Positions 9,501 to 17,802 are shown, counted from the stretch's first letter. The stretch: DNA of 64,000 nucleotides from Butyrivibrio sp. (GCA_015056625.1 SVFY01000009.1:49577-113576), one strand, 5' to 3'. Notes: generated by a model not told the origin, from the letters alone. A program made the numbers and translations.

Positions 9501-10766
9501 ACAAGCGGCTATGTTGACAATATCATAAATAAGCTCGTTCCTAAAAAAGCTCTTAAAAACGCTGATCTGGACAATATCAATCTGCCTGTGGAGCAGGATA
9601 ATAAAGATTTTTTGTGGTTAGTAAATCATTTTAATGCAGTTAAGAATATGGATGACGTCAAGGACTTAAAGAAATGGTGGGAGATCAGAAATGATTTCTT
9701 CAAGGGCGTATATGGACAAGGCTGCGATAAGACTGTTTACCACAAGGGAAAAGCTCTTTTAGATGCAATGGTGGAAATCTATAAAATCAAGAAAAATGTC
9801 GATGGTATCAGCGGATATAAGCCTCAGGTAAAACAGGAGGAACAGGAAAAGACATTTAATCTTAAGGACAACGACAAGGACAATATCTATAAATTTGATC
9901 AGCATCAGAAGGGAAGTTATGGATGCTGGGCTGCATCTCATACCTATGTCGTAAATGCCTATATGAAAGTACATAACATTGAAGGAGAGAAGTTTACTCA
10001 GAGCACGTTCAAAAATGAAGAAAACTTTATACCTAATGAAACAGCCTTGAAGTATATGGACGACCACAGTGATCAGAATCCGGAATCCATGAGCTTTAAT
10101 CAGGAAGGTCAAAATATACAGAACTTCCTTGCAAAGGACAAGACAGGTAATCCTTACATTACTGCGGATACTGTTATCAATGCCCTTCCAAAAACAGCTG
10201 AGCACCACCTTGTATTTACCAATTTCTATTTAAATGTCCTGGATGAAAAGAAAGAAGAGGTAAAGACCAAGCTCACTGATTACATCATGGACAAGATACA
10301 GGGGGAACTTCAAAGGACCAAGACACCGATATCTCTTTTGAAATCCGGGCACTATCTGTCAGTAGTAGGAGTAGACAGGAGCAAAAAGGAACTCATCACC
10401 ATGGATTCATTGAAGACTGGTAAAAAGCTTGAAGAGCCCACTATTGTTCAAATTTCCGATCTGATCAAGATGGACAAGTTTGAGCTTGTTTATCCTGAGA
10501 ACCTTGAAGATGGAAACCTTAAGTACTTAAGCGATAAATTCGGGCTTAAAAAGGATCTCTACGACAAGGATGGAAAGATGAACATGAATGATGAGGAAGT
10601 TAAAAAGGCTGAAAAGGACAGCCTGGAAAAACCTCAAAACATGCTTCATATAAGCGGAGTAGAGTTTGAAAGGAAGACCAGGGACTTCGATTTTGAGGAA
10701 AATTTCGTTTCAGAACAGATCTACATGCCTAAGGATCTTAAACTGAAAAAAGAAGAGACAAAGTAA
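6585..10766 (+). CDS. Large charged protein with C-terminal papain-like cysteine peptidase domain
   Basis: 1393 residues starting at TTG 6585, chosen because AGGAGG lies eight bases upstream and overlaps the previous stop. There is no signal peptide. Residues 1 to about 1090 are highly charged, rich in Lys, Glu, Asp and Leu and probably largely helical. The C-terminal domain has the papain arrangement: Gln1108 six residues before Cys1114 (QKGSYGCWAAS), His1256 (SGHYLSVVGVD) and Asp1274 (ITMDS). The Q-x5-C-W-A-A start resembles C39/C70-type papain-like peptidases such as AvrRpt2. A large cytosolic protein ending in a peptidase beside an eCIS-type ATPase is a candidate injected effector or toxin; that role is inferred. 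The gene ends at a strong terminator. Confidence 0.85.
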   Translation: MPPVIPEDATLAIQKDRQKDIFVNQRNEDYQANLDRFTNGEVSFDEHFIRTQARGQQDFYGEYERKWKQKPDGFIVAPPIQVEPEEIRLNNTKLSYWDRKERKASVNASYDAWSRKMAESSAYGLRLEDTLSEEEIAKKQAKLWKKNPDAELKHEYKSTSSTFDLMKSTVRLSAKENAKRTLVNEAMEGKEVNPLFKQYMNHFLAVAPQLVALENEGPGQNVQITEASKEAFKAFIERAMENPVEVLKEAVSDHLFSFRQIQDKLLDKKAMAQKFDEVKELRDRFKAITDLFTERDDEMGKAFKELSENQEEAPHDNILFAKALYQRIDADMRFCLENNKMKFRDNGSLVDRRKTKNLHIAVDGKQSASLLRAVKANATQEQHDDVERYWDQKCKKLLMDDSSKETKADKDFVDNYQIATAVTAIKDEKRSKVKGKENKGLFDDLCDNADQIALAVAQIDKELARSENIFQQKAAEFKARPMAKAQLEKYLQKRKIQQVNLLERAAGIMNALNYLAGAEQLKANGRQVLDENRTVKSKVTTVTRNNMTDEASVNEFEQVEYIKEEMFGRKEIMGQLSQSALTFKDTKNMLLDKFKDKVDGRLKNLLERGSAELRVNYITMQKTNLLELDYDRVCQLLDQVTTVEEYTQALRSNITANNQNADKLYAKLNNKNLDQMTDKELEYFIRDYKNLQKSIYAANKMRKMKPGISNMTLDVLLKNNRTVQDVEKDKKNDLITNFKFKMISDMVNKYRWEYITNEVQAGSSDSELLSPAEKSKLGKLKTEQSRLYYIKSLALQADNLHGKHFGEFDEALNNDEALAELHSSRHQAAEQQMQDGLHEEEFDIQDEFEEYTKEERKARKNKKNTVLVNDFEEKTEEERVMDRDYVLRNKYVRQYGSDILPYFEQEMRRLPNYKDNCLGKISHEVERFLICENFGDFKRDEKDLDNVLKDSAKTEEEKTFLSIFKEAYKKLSTSGYVDNIINKLVPKKALKNADLDNINLPVEQDNKDFLWLVNHFNAVKNMDDVKDLKKWWEIRNDFFKGVYGQGCDKTVYHKGKALLDAMVEIYKIKKNVDGISGYKPQVKQEEQEKTFNLKDNDKDNIYKFDQHQKGSYGCWAASHTYVVNAYMKVHNIEGEKFTQSTFKNEENFIPNETALKYMDDHSDQNPESMSFNQEGQNIQNFLAKDKTGNPYITADTVINALPKTAEHHLVFTNFYLNVLDEKKEEVKTKLTDYIMDKIQGELQRTKTPISLLKSGHYLSVVGVDRSKKELITMDSLKTGKKLEEPTIVQISDLIKMDKFELVYPENLEDGNLKYLSDKFGLKKDLYDKDGKMNMNDEEVKKAEKDSLEKPQNMLHISGVEFERKTRDFDFEENFVSEQIYMPKDLKLKKEETK

Positions 10767-10780
10767 ATTGTATAACTAAG

Positions 10781-10828
10781 TGCAAGGTGTTATAATATCC
10801 GCATGTTATAACACCTTGCAGATTTTTT
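10781..10828 (+). terminator. Strong intrinsic terminator
   Basis: A perfect 15-bp inverted repeat (10781-10795 with 10805-10819) is followed by a run of seven T. It closes the surface protein/GNAT/peptidase operon and separates it from pyrE, whose ribosome binding site lies just beyond. Confidence 0.9.
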
Positions 10829-10847
10829 TGAGGAGGAATTTTAAGGT

Positions 10848-11528
10848 ATGGAGCGTTACAAGGAAGAGTTTATCGAGTTTATGGTGGACAGCAATGTCCT
10901 TAAGTTTGGGGAATTCACACTTAAGAGCGGAAGGAAGTCCCCATTTTTCATGAATGCGGGAGCCTATGTCACAGGTACTCAGCTTAAAAAGCTTGGAAGC
11001 TACTACGCAAGAGCTATCCACGACACCTTTGGCCTTGAGTTTGATGTGCTTTTTGGACCTGCATACAAGGGCATTCCTCTTTCAGTAGTTACTTCGGTTG
11101 CAATAAGCGAGCTCTACGGAAGAGAGATCAGATACTGCTCTAACAGAAAAGAGATAAAGGACCACGGCGACAAGGGAATCCTTCTTGGAAGTAAGCTCCG
11201 TGACGGAGACAGAGTTCTTATCATTGAGGATGTAACTACTTCCGGCAAGTCAATCGAAGAGACAGTGCCTATCATCCAGGAGCAGGCTGACTGCGATATT
11301 GTTGGACTTATGGTTTCCTTAAACAGACAGGAAAAGGGCCAGGATTCAGATATGAGCGCCCTTGATGAGATCAAGGAAAGATATGGCTTTTCTGCTCACT
11401 CGATCGTAACTATGGACGATGTTGTTTCATACCTTTATAACAGACCAATTGATGGTGAAGTTCTTTTAACTCCAGACATCAAGAAGTCAATTGACGCTTA
11501 CTACGCTGAGTACGGCGCCAAGGCATAA
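10848..11528 (+). CDS. pyrE: Orotate phosphoribosyltransferase
   Basis: 226 residues. Converts orotate and PRPP to orotidine 5'-monophosphate in cytosolic pyrimidine synthesis. The PRPP-binding motif VLIIEDVTTSGKS is clear in the middle of the protein, and the N-terminal FTLKSGRKSPFF segment is typical of PyrE, as is FGPAYKGIPL. AGGAGG lies about eleven bases before the ATG. Its promoter is not obvious; the gene starts directly after a strong terminator, so it may have a promoter hidden in that hairpin region or depend on read-through. Other pyr genes are not in the window. Confidence 0.96.
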   Translation: MERYKEEFIEFMVDSNVLKFGEFTLKSGRKSPFFMNAGAYVTGTQLKKLGSYYARAIHDTFGLEFDVLFGPAYKGIPLSVVTSVAISELYGREIRYCSNRKEIKDHGDKGILLGSKLRDGDRVLIIEDVTTSGKSIEETVPIIQEQADCDIVGLMVSLNRQEKGQDSDMSALDEIKERYGFSAHSIVTMDDVVSYLYNRPIDGEVLLTPDIKKSIDAYYAEYGAKA

Positions 11529-11549
11529 ATTTATTCGGAGGGGTTAATA

Positions 11550-11702
11550 ATGGAAGAGCGTACATACAAGGTTCTTGGCGGAACAGGTGCTTTAAACTTA
11601 ACATTCGGAGTCATCTCTATCGTAGTTGGACTTACAGCAGGGATACTTCTTATCATCAGCGGTGCCAAGCTTCTTGGCAGCAGAAGGAACGTAATTATCT
11701 GA
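11550..11702 (+). CDS. Small membrane protein, 50 residues
   Basis: A short gene begins at ATG 11550 behind GGAGGGG and ends at TGA 11700-11702, four bases before the next gene. The product opens MEERTYKVLGGTGALNLTFG and then forms one or two hydrophobic helices (ISIVVGLTAGILLIISG), ending in a basic tail GSRRNVII. Tight spacing on both sides and a good ribosome binding site support it as real. The function is unknown; it may partner with the next membrane protein. Confidence 0.7.
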   Translation: MEERTYKVLGGTGALNLTFGVISIVVGLTAGILLIISGAKLLGSRRNVII

Positions 11703-11706
11703 TCCT

Positions 11707-12051
11707 ATGAAAAAGATTCGCATCAAAAAGTTTGAACCGGTCAGAGACCGATATATGTTTACTGACAATAGACATCCTGAGAAGGGCGTCATGAGCGCCA
11801 TCTTAGGATGCATATCAGTGACTGCACTTATAGCCGCCGTTGTATTTACTTATAACGACGGCGGGCAGGCACAGCTTAGATACGCCGCAGCAGCTATGGT
11901 TGCGGCCATTTTTTCTGTTGCGGGACTTGTTCTTGGGATCATGTCCAGAATGGAGAAGGACATATTTAAGCTGTTTCCAAACCTTGGAATAGTGCTAAAC
12001 TCACTTTCCATTGCATTTATCATATTTATTTTAGTGTTAGGACTTAGTTGA
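11707..12051 (+). CDS. Small membrane protein with three predicted helices
   Basis: 114 residues. A basic N-terminal tail (MKKIRIKKFEPVRDRYMF) precedes three hydrophobic stretches: about 30-49, 57-79 and 91-113. The middle pair is linked by a short charged loop (SRMEKDIFK). It lies four bases after the 50-residue membrane gene and three bases before the aminopeptidase gene, so the three are probably one transcript. I recognise no catalytic motif; the family appears to be a Lachnospiraceae-type unknown membrane protein. Confidence 0.7.
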   Translation: MKKIRIKKFEPVRDRYMFTDNRHPEKGVMSAILGCISVTALIAAVVFTYNDGGQAQLRYAAAAMVAAIFSVAGLVLGIMSRMEKDIFKLFPNLGIVLNSLSIAFIIFILVLGLS

Positions 12052-12053
12052 TC

Positions 12054-14159
12054 ATGAATAATGAAGAACTTATTTTTGAATTTGAAAGTGGAGAAGATGT
12101 AGTTAGTGAGAGACTTGAGCTGGCAGCAGACAGGATAGCTGCCATGCAGGACGAGTCTCTTTCTAATGATAGGTTCGATGACTATTTTAAAAAGGTGTCA
12201 GCCTTTACCAATATGGTCCTTGAGACCTACAAGTGGGTGATTGCTGGCGGCCCTGACAAGGACTCTTTAGATGAGCTTCAAAAGAGAAACAGGATGCTCT
12301 TTGAGGATATCCTTCCAGACAACTATGGAAAGAGCTACGGAAATCCGGATGTAGCAGTAGAGAGACTTTCAAAGGAGTATGGACAGCTTCTTTCAGCTCT
12401 TTATTTTGAACTCAGGTCCATGATCGGATATGCCTTTGAGGGCAAGAAGGAAGAGCTTGTGATCCGCATAGAGCTCTTTTTAGAAATCTACGCAGTGTTT
12501 GCAGATGCAGATAAAAACGGCGCTTTGCCAAAGGCTGAGGACATCAAAAAGATCATGTACTGGTTCTACAGCGATTATGCTGAAGAGGAGAGAATGGCAA
12601 GATTTGGCAGCATTGTAGATCCTGACAACTCATTTTTCAGGGACATCATTACTGGCAGCGACCTTACAGATGTCCGGTATCTCTACAAGTTTGGCGAGTA
12701 TATTACAGATAATGAGCTTGAAACCGCAAGGCATCTTGCTTCTCTTTCGAAGGATGAGATAGACAAGATGGCCACCACTTTTACAGAGGGCTACCGCATC
12801 GGCTTTGAGATGACAGGTAAGGACATCACCATCAAGAAGACTGCCTCCATCATCTACAACCTGGGCTTTGAGCTTATTGTGAAAAAAGCTATCGAAAACC
12901 TCAAGGCCATTGGACTGGATGCCACCATCTACAGATCAATAACAAGTACCTTCTATATGGGAGGAAGCGGTTCTAGAAACGCATGTACCGGAGCAGTTCC
13001 CAACAAGCAGTTTGACTATGACCACAAGGATGACGAGGGACTTTTCCTTGACAGCCAGCTCATAAACAGAAGGCTTGAGGCTATAAGGGCTGCGGGAGAA
13101 AAGTACAAAGCCAAGGCGAGGGTCTTTGGAGGACCTGCAGTAATAGAGGTGTTTGGTGAAACTCCTTTTTCACCAGTGCCCAAGGAAAATGCAGTTCATC
13201 TTAGCCCTTCTCAAAAGAAGATGGTAAGCGAGTACAAGATCCAGGCATCCCTACTCCAGAATGAATATATTATTGGAAAAGAGAGAAGCTTTACCATTAT
13301 CTCTTTCCCAATCCCTGAGATCGGCGATAATTTCAAGACAATATTTGATGAGATAGTAAGGATCAATACTTTAGATTACAAGTTATATCAGACTATTCAG
13401 CAGAAACTTGTGGATGCACTGGATGAAGCTGAGTATGTGCTTGTCAAGGGAATGGGCGACAACCATACTGATATGAAGGTATGTTTAAGGCAGCTTAAGG
13501 ATAAGTCCAAGGAGACCAACTTTGAAAACTGCGTTGCAGACGTAAATATCCCTGTTGGAGAGGTGTTCACATCTCCAAGGCTCACAGGTACAGAGGGCGT
13601 TCTTCATGTGACCGGAGTTTATCTTGAGGGACTTTTCTTTAAGAATCTTGAGATCCACTTCAAAGATGGCTGCACAACAACCTACACCTGCAGCAATTTT
13701 GAAGATGAAGCGGAAAATAAAAAGTATATCGAGGATAACATCCTGTTTAACCACAAGATGCTGCCTATAGGAGAGTTTGCAATAGGAACCAACACATTGG
13801 CTTATGTCATTGCAAGGAAGTATGGAATAGAAGAAAAGCTTCCAATCCTAATTGCAGAAAAGACAGGACCACACTTTGCTGTTGGCGATACCTGCTACTC
13901 CTATGAGGAGGACAATGTGACCTATAACCCTGATGGCAAGGCTATTGTGGCAAGAGAGAATGAGATTTCCTGTAAGAGAAAAGAAAACCCGAAGGAAGCT
14001 TACTTTAGCTGCCACACTGACATCACGATTCCCTATGATGAACTTGGAGAAATAAGGGCAGTCAGAGAGGATGGAAGCAGCGTAGTCATCATAGATAAAG
14101 GGCGCTTCGTCCTTCCTGGAACAGAGGAACTTAACAAGCCACTTGATGGCGAGTTTTAA
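12054..14159 (+). CDS. M29-type aminopeptidase with long N-terminal extension
   Basis: 701 residues from ATG 12054; an alternative TTG at 12048 would overlap the upstream stop. The C-terminal 400 residues match the M29 (AmpS/AmpT-like) metallo-aminopeptidase layout: Glu503 in GEVFTSP, Glu574 in GEFAIGTN, His607 in EKTGPHFAVG with a nearby Tyr, and His654/Asp656 in CHTDITIP. Their spacing is close to that of known M29 enzymes. Known members are about 410 residues, so the N-terminal 300 residues, acidic and apparently helical, are extra and unidentified. No signal peptide: a cytosolic peptidase that trims peptides from the N-terminus. Assignment rests on metal-ligand motifs only. Confidence 0.75.
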   Translation: MNNEELIFEFESGEDVVSERLELAADRIAAMQDESLSNDRFDDYFKKVSAFTNMVLETYKWVIAGGPDKDSLDELQKRNRMLFEDILPDNYGKSYGNPDVAVERLSKEYGQLLSALYFELRSMIGYAFEGKKEELVIRIELFLEIYAVFADADKNGALPKAEDIKKIMYWFYSDYAEEERMARFGSIVDPDNSFFRDIITGSDLTDVRYLYKFGEYITDNELETARHLASLSKDEIDKMATTFTEGYRIGFEMTGKDITIKKTASIIYNLGFELIVKKAIENLKAIGLDATIYRSITSTFYMGGSGSRNACTGAVPNKQFDYDHKDDEGLFLDSQLINRRLEAIRAAGEKYKAKARVFGGPAVIEVFGETPFSPVPKENAVHLSPSQKKMVSEYKIQASLLQNEYIIGKERSFTIISFPIPEIGDNFKTIFDEIVRINTLDYKLYQTIQQKLVDALDEAEYVLVKGMGDNHTDMKVCLRQLKDKSKETNFENCVADVNIPVGEVFTSPRLTGTEGVLHVTGVYLEGLFFKNLEIHFKDGCTTTYTCSNFEDEAENKKYIEDNILFNHKMLPIGEFAIGTNTLAYVIARKYGIEEKLPILIAEKTGPHFAVGDTCYSYEEDNVTYNPDGKAIVARENEISCKRKENPKEAYFSCHTDITIPYDELGEIRAVREDGSSVVIIDKGRFVLPGTEELNKPLDGEF

Positions 14160-14203
14160 ATGTTAAATTTTTTGTAAATAATCTAGCACAATATTTAGTA
14201 TTA

Positions 14204-14212
14204 TGGTATGAT
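14204..14212 (+). promoter_or_regulatory. Extended -10 promoter for the purine operon
   Basis: TGG followed by TATGAT (14207-14212) forms an extended -10 element about 50 bases before the purE start. The -35 region is weak (TAGCAC at 14184-14189). The same TGGTATGAT box occurs before the gene at 27277. I see no purine riboswitch in the 104-base gap. Confidence 0.5.
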
Positions 14213-14263
14213 ATGACCGACTAAATATTGAAATTATCAGCACAAGCTTTTATAGGAGGCACT

Positions 14264-14767
14264 ATGGCACAGGTTGGAATAGTAATGGGAAGCGATTCAG
14301 ATATGCCAGTTATGAGCAAGGCTGCAGATATTTTGGAGCAGCTTGGCATATCCTATGAGATGAGGATCATCTCTGCACACAGAGAGCCGGATGAGTTCTT
14401 TGAGTATGCTAAAACAGCAGAGGACAAGGGCTTTAAGGTTATCATTGCAGGAGCTGGAATGGCAGCTCATCTTCCTGGAATGTGCGCAGCTATTTTCCCA
14501 ATGCCGGTCATCGGTATTCCAATGCATACAACTTCCCTTGGAGGAAGAGACTCACTTTACAGCATAGTGCAGATGCCTTCAGGTATTCCTGTAGCAACCG
14601 TGGCTATTAACGGAGGCGCTAATGCAGGCCTTCTTGCCGCCAAGATCCTGGCAACATCAGATCCTGAGCTCCTTAAGAAACTCAAGGATTACAGCGCGTC
14701 ACTTAAGGATCAGGTAGTAGCCAAGGACAAGAGACTACAGGAAGTTGGCTATAAAAATTACAATTAA
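14264..14767 (+). CDS. purE: N5-carboxyaminoimidazole ribonucleotide mutase
   Basis: 167 residues. I place the start at ATG 14264, right after AGGAGG, rather than at an in-frame ATG at 14228 that lacks a site and would add an atypical leader. Class I PurE motifs are clear: GIVMGSDSDMPVM at the N-terminus, SAHREPDEFFEYA, and GAGMAAHLPGM, ending with ATVAINGGANAGLLAAKIL. It rearranges N5-CAIR to CAIR in cytosolic purine synthesis. It heads the cluster purE-purM-purN-purD. No purK is seen beside it. Confidence 0.97.
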   Translation: MAQVGIVMGSDSDMPVMSKAADILEQLGISYEMRIISAHREPDEFFEYAKTAEDKGFKVIIAGAGMAAHLPGMCAAIFPMPVIGIPMHTTSLGGRDSLYSIVQMPSGIPVATVAINGGANAGLLAAKILATSDPELLKKLKDYSASLKDQVVAKDKRLQEVGYKNYN

Positions 14768-14813
14768 ATATAGAAACATATCATTACAAACGTAGTAAGG
14801 AAAGGGAGAGCAC

Positions 14814-15845
14814 ATGGCACTGGATTACAAAAAGGCGGGAGTTGATATCGAGGCAGGCTACAAGTCTGTTGAACTTATTAAGGGATATGTTAAAGAGACG
14901 ATGAGACCTGAAGTACTTGGAGGTCTCGGCGGTTTCTCCGGAGCATTTTCCATGAAGGATATTAAGAACATGGAGGATCCGGTTCTTTTATCCGGAACAG
15001 ACGGCGTAGGAACCAAGATCAAGCTGGCATTTCTTTTAGATAAGCACGATACCATCGGAATCGATGCTGTGGCAATGTGTGTGAATGATGTGGCATGTGC
15101 AGGCGGAGAACCTTTATTCTTCCTGGATTATATAGCATGTGGCAAGAACTATCCTGAGAAGATAGCTGCCATTGTTAAGGGAGTAGCTGAGGGCTGTAAG
15201 CAGTCTGACTGTGCGCTTATAGGCGGCGAAACTGCTGAGCATCCAGGGCTTATGCCTGAGGATGAGTACGACGTGGCAGGATTTACTGTTGGCGTTGTAG
15301 ACAGAAAGGATATGATCGACGGCTCAACCATCAAGGACGGAGACGTTCTTATCGGTGTTGCAAGTAGCGGCGTTCATTCAAATGGCTTTTCACTTGTTAG
15401 AAAGGTCTTTGATATGACAAAAGAGAGCCTTGAAACTTACTACGATGAACTTGGAATGACTCTTGGTGAGTGTCTTCTTACACCAACCAGGATTTATGTA
15501 CATATGATGAAGTCCCTTAAGAATGCAGGGGTTAAGGTTAAGGGCTGCAGCCATATCACAGGCGGCGGTTTCTACGAGAACATCCCAAGGATGCTTCCAG
15601 ACGGGATCAAGGCAGTTGTTGAAAAGAATAGCTACGACATCCCGCCTATCTTTAAGCTCATGCAGAAGAAGGGTCAGATCGAGGAACAGATGATGTACAA
15701 CACCTACAATATGGGACTTGGAATGGTCCTTGCTGTTGATCCTGCAGATGTAGATACAGCACTTAAGGCTATAGAGGCAGCAGGCGACAAGGCATGGGTA
15801 GTTGGAAAGGCAGCTGGCGGCGAAAAGGGTGTTGAACTGGTATGA
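14814..15845 (+). CDS. purM: Phosphoribosylformylglycinamidine cyclo-ligase (AIR synthetase)
   Basis: 343 residues, the usual family length. Converts FGAM to AIR with ATP. Typical features are DYKKAGVDIEAG at the start, LLSGTDGVGTKIKLA, the MCVNDVACAGGEPLFFLDY segment, LIGGETAEHPG, GVASSGVHSNGFSLVRKVF, and HITGGGFYENIPRM near the end. An AAGGAAAGGGAG site precedes the ATG. The last four bases overlap purN, indicating translational coupling. Confidence 0.97.
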   Translation: MALDYKKAGVDIEAGYKSVELIKGYVKETMRPEVLGGLGGFSGAFSMKDIKNMEDPVLLSGTDGVGTKIKLAFLLDKHDTIGIDAVAMCVNDVACAGGEPLFFLDYIACGKNYPEKIAAIVKGVAEGCKQSDCALIGGETAEHPGLMPEDEYDVAGFTVGVVDRKDMIDGSTIKDGDVLIGVASSGVHSNGFSLVRKVFDMTKESLETYYDELGMTLGECLLTPTRIYVHMMKSLKNAGVKVKGCSHITGGGFYENIPRMLPDGIKAVVEKNSYDIPPIFKLMQKKGQIEEQMMYNTYNMGLGMVLAVDPADVDTALKAIEAAGDKAWVVGKAAGGEKGVELV

Positions 15846-16492
15846 AGATTGCAGTACTTGTGTCTGGAGGCGGAACCAATCTTCAGGCCATAATAGATGG
15901 AATAAATAACGGAACTATCACTAATACGGAAATTTGCCTTGTGTATTCCAATAACCCTGGAGCATACGCTCTTGAGAGGGCTAAAAAGGCTGGAATACCA
16001 AGCGTTTGCAAGTCCCCAAAGGACTATGAGACAAGGGATGCTTTTAACGAAGCTCTTTTACAGACCCTTGTGGATGCAGATCCTGACCTCATCGTTTTAG
16101 CTGGATGTCTTGTGGTTATTCCAGAGAGCGTAGTTAAGAGATTTCAGGGAAGGATCATCAATATCCATCCATCCCTTATCCCATCATTTTGTGGAACGGG
16201 ATTTTACGGACTTAAAGTACACGAAAAGGCTCTTGAGCGGGGCGTAAGGGTTTCTGGCGCCACTGTTCATTTTGTTGATGAGGGCACAGACACAGGTCCT
16301 ATCATCTTACAGAAGCCTGTAATGATAAGAGATGATGACACAGCGAAAACTCTTCAGCAGCGTATTATGGAGCAGGCTGAGTGGAAGATACTTCCAATGG
16401 CTATTGACCTTATTGCCAATGGCAAGGTAAGTATTGCAGATGGTCATGTAGTAATTGATGGTTATGATGACAAGGTTCTTTCAGAACTGTAA
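15842..16492 (+). CDS. purN: Phosphoribosylglycinamide formyltransferase
   Basis: 216 residues; ATG overlaps the purM stop in an ATGA junction. Transfers the formyl group from 10-formyl-THF to GAR. It opens with the nucleotide-binding loop VLVSGGGTNLQAIIDG and has the catalytic region IINIHPSLIPSF, the formyl-transfer site motif VSGATVHFVDEGTDTGPII, which includes the catalytic Asp, and a helical C-terminus. Cytosolic, third gene in the purine operon. Confidence 0.97.
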   Translation: MKIAVLVSGGGTNLQAIIDGINNGTITNTEICLVYSNNPGAYALERAKKAGIPSVCKSPKDYETRDAFNEALLQTLVDADPDLIVLAGCLVVIPESVVKRFQGRIINIHPSLIPSFCGTGFYGLKVHEKALERGVRVSGATVHFVDEGTDTGPIILQKPVMIRDDDTAKTLQQRIMEQAEWKILPMAIDLIANGKVSIADGHVVIDGYDDKVLSEL

Positions 16493-16521
16493 ATGGGGAT
16501 AATTAAGGAAAGAGGCTAGGT

Positions 16522-17799
16522 ATGAAAGTTTTGATCGTTGGCGGAGGCGGAAGAGAGCATGCAATTGCAGAAGCCGTATCCAGGAGTAAGCAGGTAGACA
16601 AGATTTACTGTGCACCAGGTAATGGCGGAATTGCGGAGCTTGCTGAGTGTGTTCCGATAACTCCAATGGAGTTTGATAAACTTGTTGCTTTCGCAAAAGA
16701 GAAAAAGATTGACCTTACAATCGTTGGCATGGACGATCCACTGGTTGGCGGAATTGTTGATGTATTTGAGGCTGAGGGCCTTAGAATATTTGGACCAAGA
16801 AAGAACGCAGCTATCCTTGAGGGAAGTAAAGCTTTTTCCAAGGACCTTATGAAAAAGTATGGTATTCCTACAGCTGCCTATGAGACCTTTGATGATCCTG
16901 CAAAGGCTCTTTCATATCTTGAAAATGCCAAGTTCCCAATTGTCTTAAAGGCAGATGGACTGGCTCTTGGAAAGGGCGTACTTATCTGCAACGACCTTGA
17001 TGAAGCAAAGGCCGGTGTAAAAGAAATAATGGAAGATAAGAAGTTTGGCGCAGCTGGTAACCACATGGTTATTGAAGAGTTCATGACAGGCCGTGAAGTT
17101 TCAGTTCTTTCTTTCGTTGACGGCAAGACCTACAAGCTTATGAGCAGCGCTCAGGATCACAAGAGAGCTGGTGATGGCGATACAGGACTTAACACTGGTG
17201 GAATGGGTAACTTTTCACCAAGTCCTTTCTATACAGAGGAAGTAGATAAGTTCTGTAGAGAGCATATCTATGGCAAGACCGTTGAGGCTATGGCCAAGGA
17301 AGGCAGAGAGTTTAAGGGAGTTATCTTCTTTGGACTTATGCTTACTGAGGATGGCCCTAAGGTACTAGAGTACAATGCAAGATTTGGAGACCCTGAAGCT
17401 CAGGTTGTTCTTCCAAGACTTAAGACTGATATAATCGATGTTTGTAATGCATGCATAGATGGAACACTTGATAGTCTTGATCTTGACTTTGAGGATAAGG
17501 CTGCTGTGTGCGTTGTACTTGCGAGTGATGGATATCCACTTAGTTATGAGAAGGGCAAGCTCATTAGAGGACTTGAAAACTTTAAGGGCAAGGAAGGCTA
17601 TTATTGCTTCCATGCTGGCACCAAGGCTACTCCTGAAGGAATAGTGACAAATGGTGGCAGAGTACTTGGCATAACAGCTAAAGGTGACACTCTGAAAGAG
17701 GCCCGTGCAAAAGCATATGAGGCTACAGAGTGGGTAGACTTTGATAATAAATACATGCGCCATGATATTGGTAAGGCGATCGATGAAACGGAGGAGTAA
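16522..17799 (+). CDS. purD: Phosphoribosylamine-glycine ligase (GAR synthetase)
   Basis: 425 residues, standard length. ATP-grasp enzyme joining glycine to phosphoribosylamine. Visible signatures are MKVLIVGGGGREHAIAEA at the N-terminus, KADGLALGKGVLIC in the ATP-grasp domain, DHKRAGDGDTGLNTGGMG, and the metal-binding LEYNARFGDPEAQVVLPRL. It starts 29 bases after purN behind a GGAAAGAGG site. The next gene starts only three bases past its stop, so the purine transcript continues into the SH3 protein. Confidence 0.97.
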   Translation: MKVLIVGGGGREHAIAEAVSRSKQVDKIYCAPGNGGIAELAECVPITPMEFDKLVAFAKEKKIDLTIVGMDDPLVGGIVDVFEAEGLRIFGPRKNAAILEGSKAFSKDLMKKYGIPTAAYETFDDPAKALSYLENAKFPIVLKADGLALGKGVLICNDLDEAKAGVKEIMEDKKFGAAGNHMVIEEFMTGREVSVLSFVDGKTYKLMSSAQDHKRAGDGDTGLNTGGMGNFSPSPFYTEEVDKFCREHIYGKTVEAMAKEGREFKGVIFFGLMLTEDGPKVLEYNARFGDPEAQVVLPRLKTDIIDVCNACIDGTLDSLDLDFEDKAAVCVVLASDGYPLSYEKGKLIRGLENFKGKEGYYCFHAGTKATPEGIVTNGGRVLGITAKGDTLKEARAKAYEATEWVDFDNKYMRHDIGKAIDETEE

Positions 17800-17802
17800 G
17801 GT

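Noticed and set aside
14160..14263. Purine riboswitch before purE
   Set aside because: The 104-base leader lacks the conserved core and pairing of purine riboswitches.
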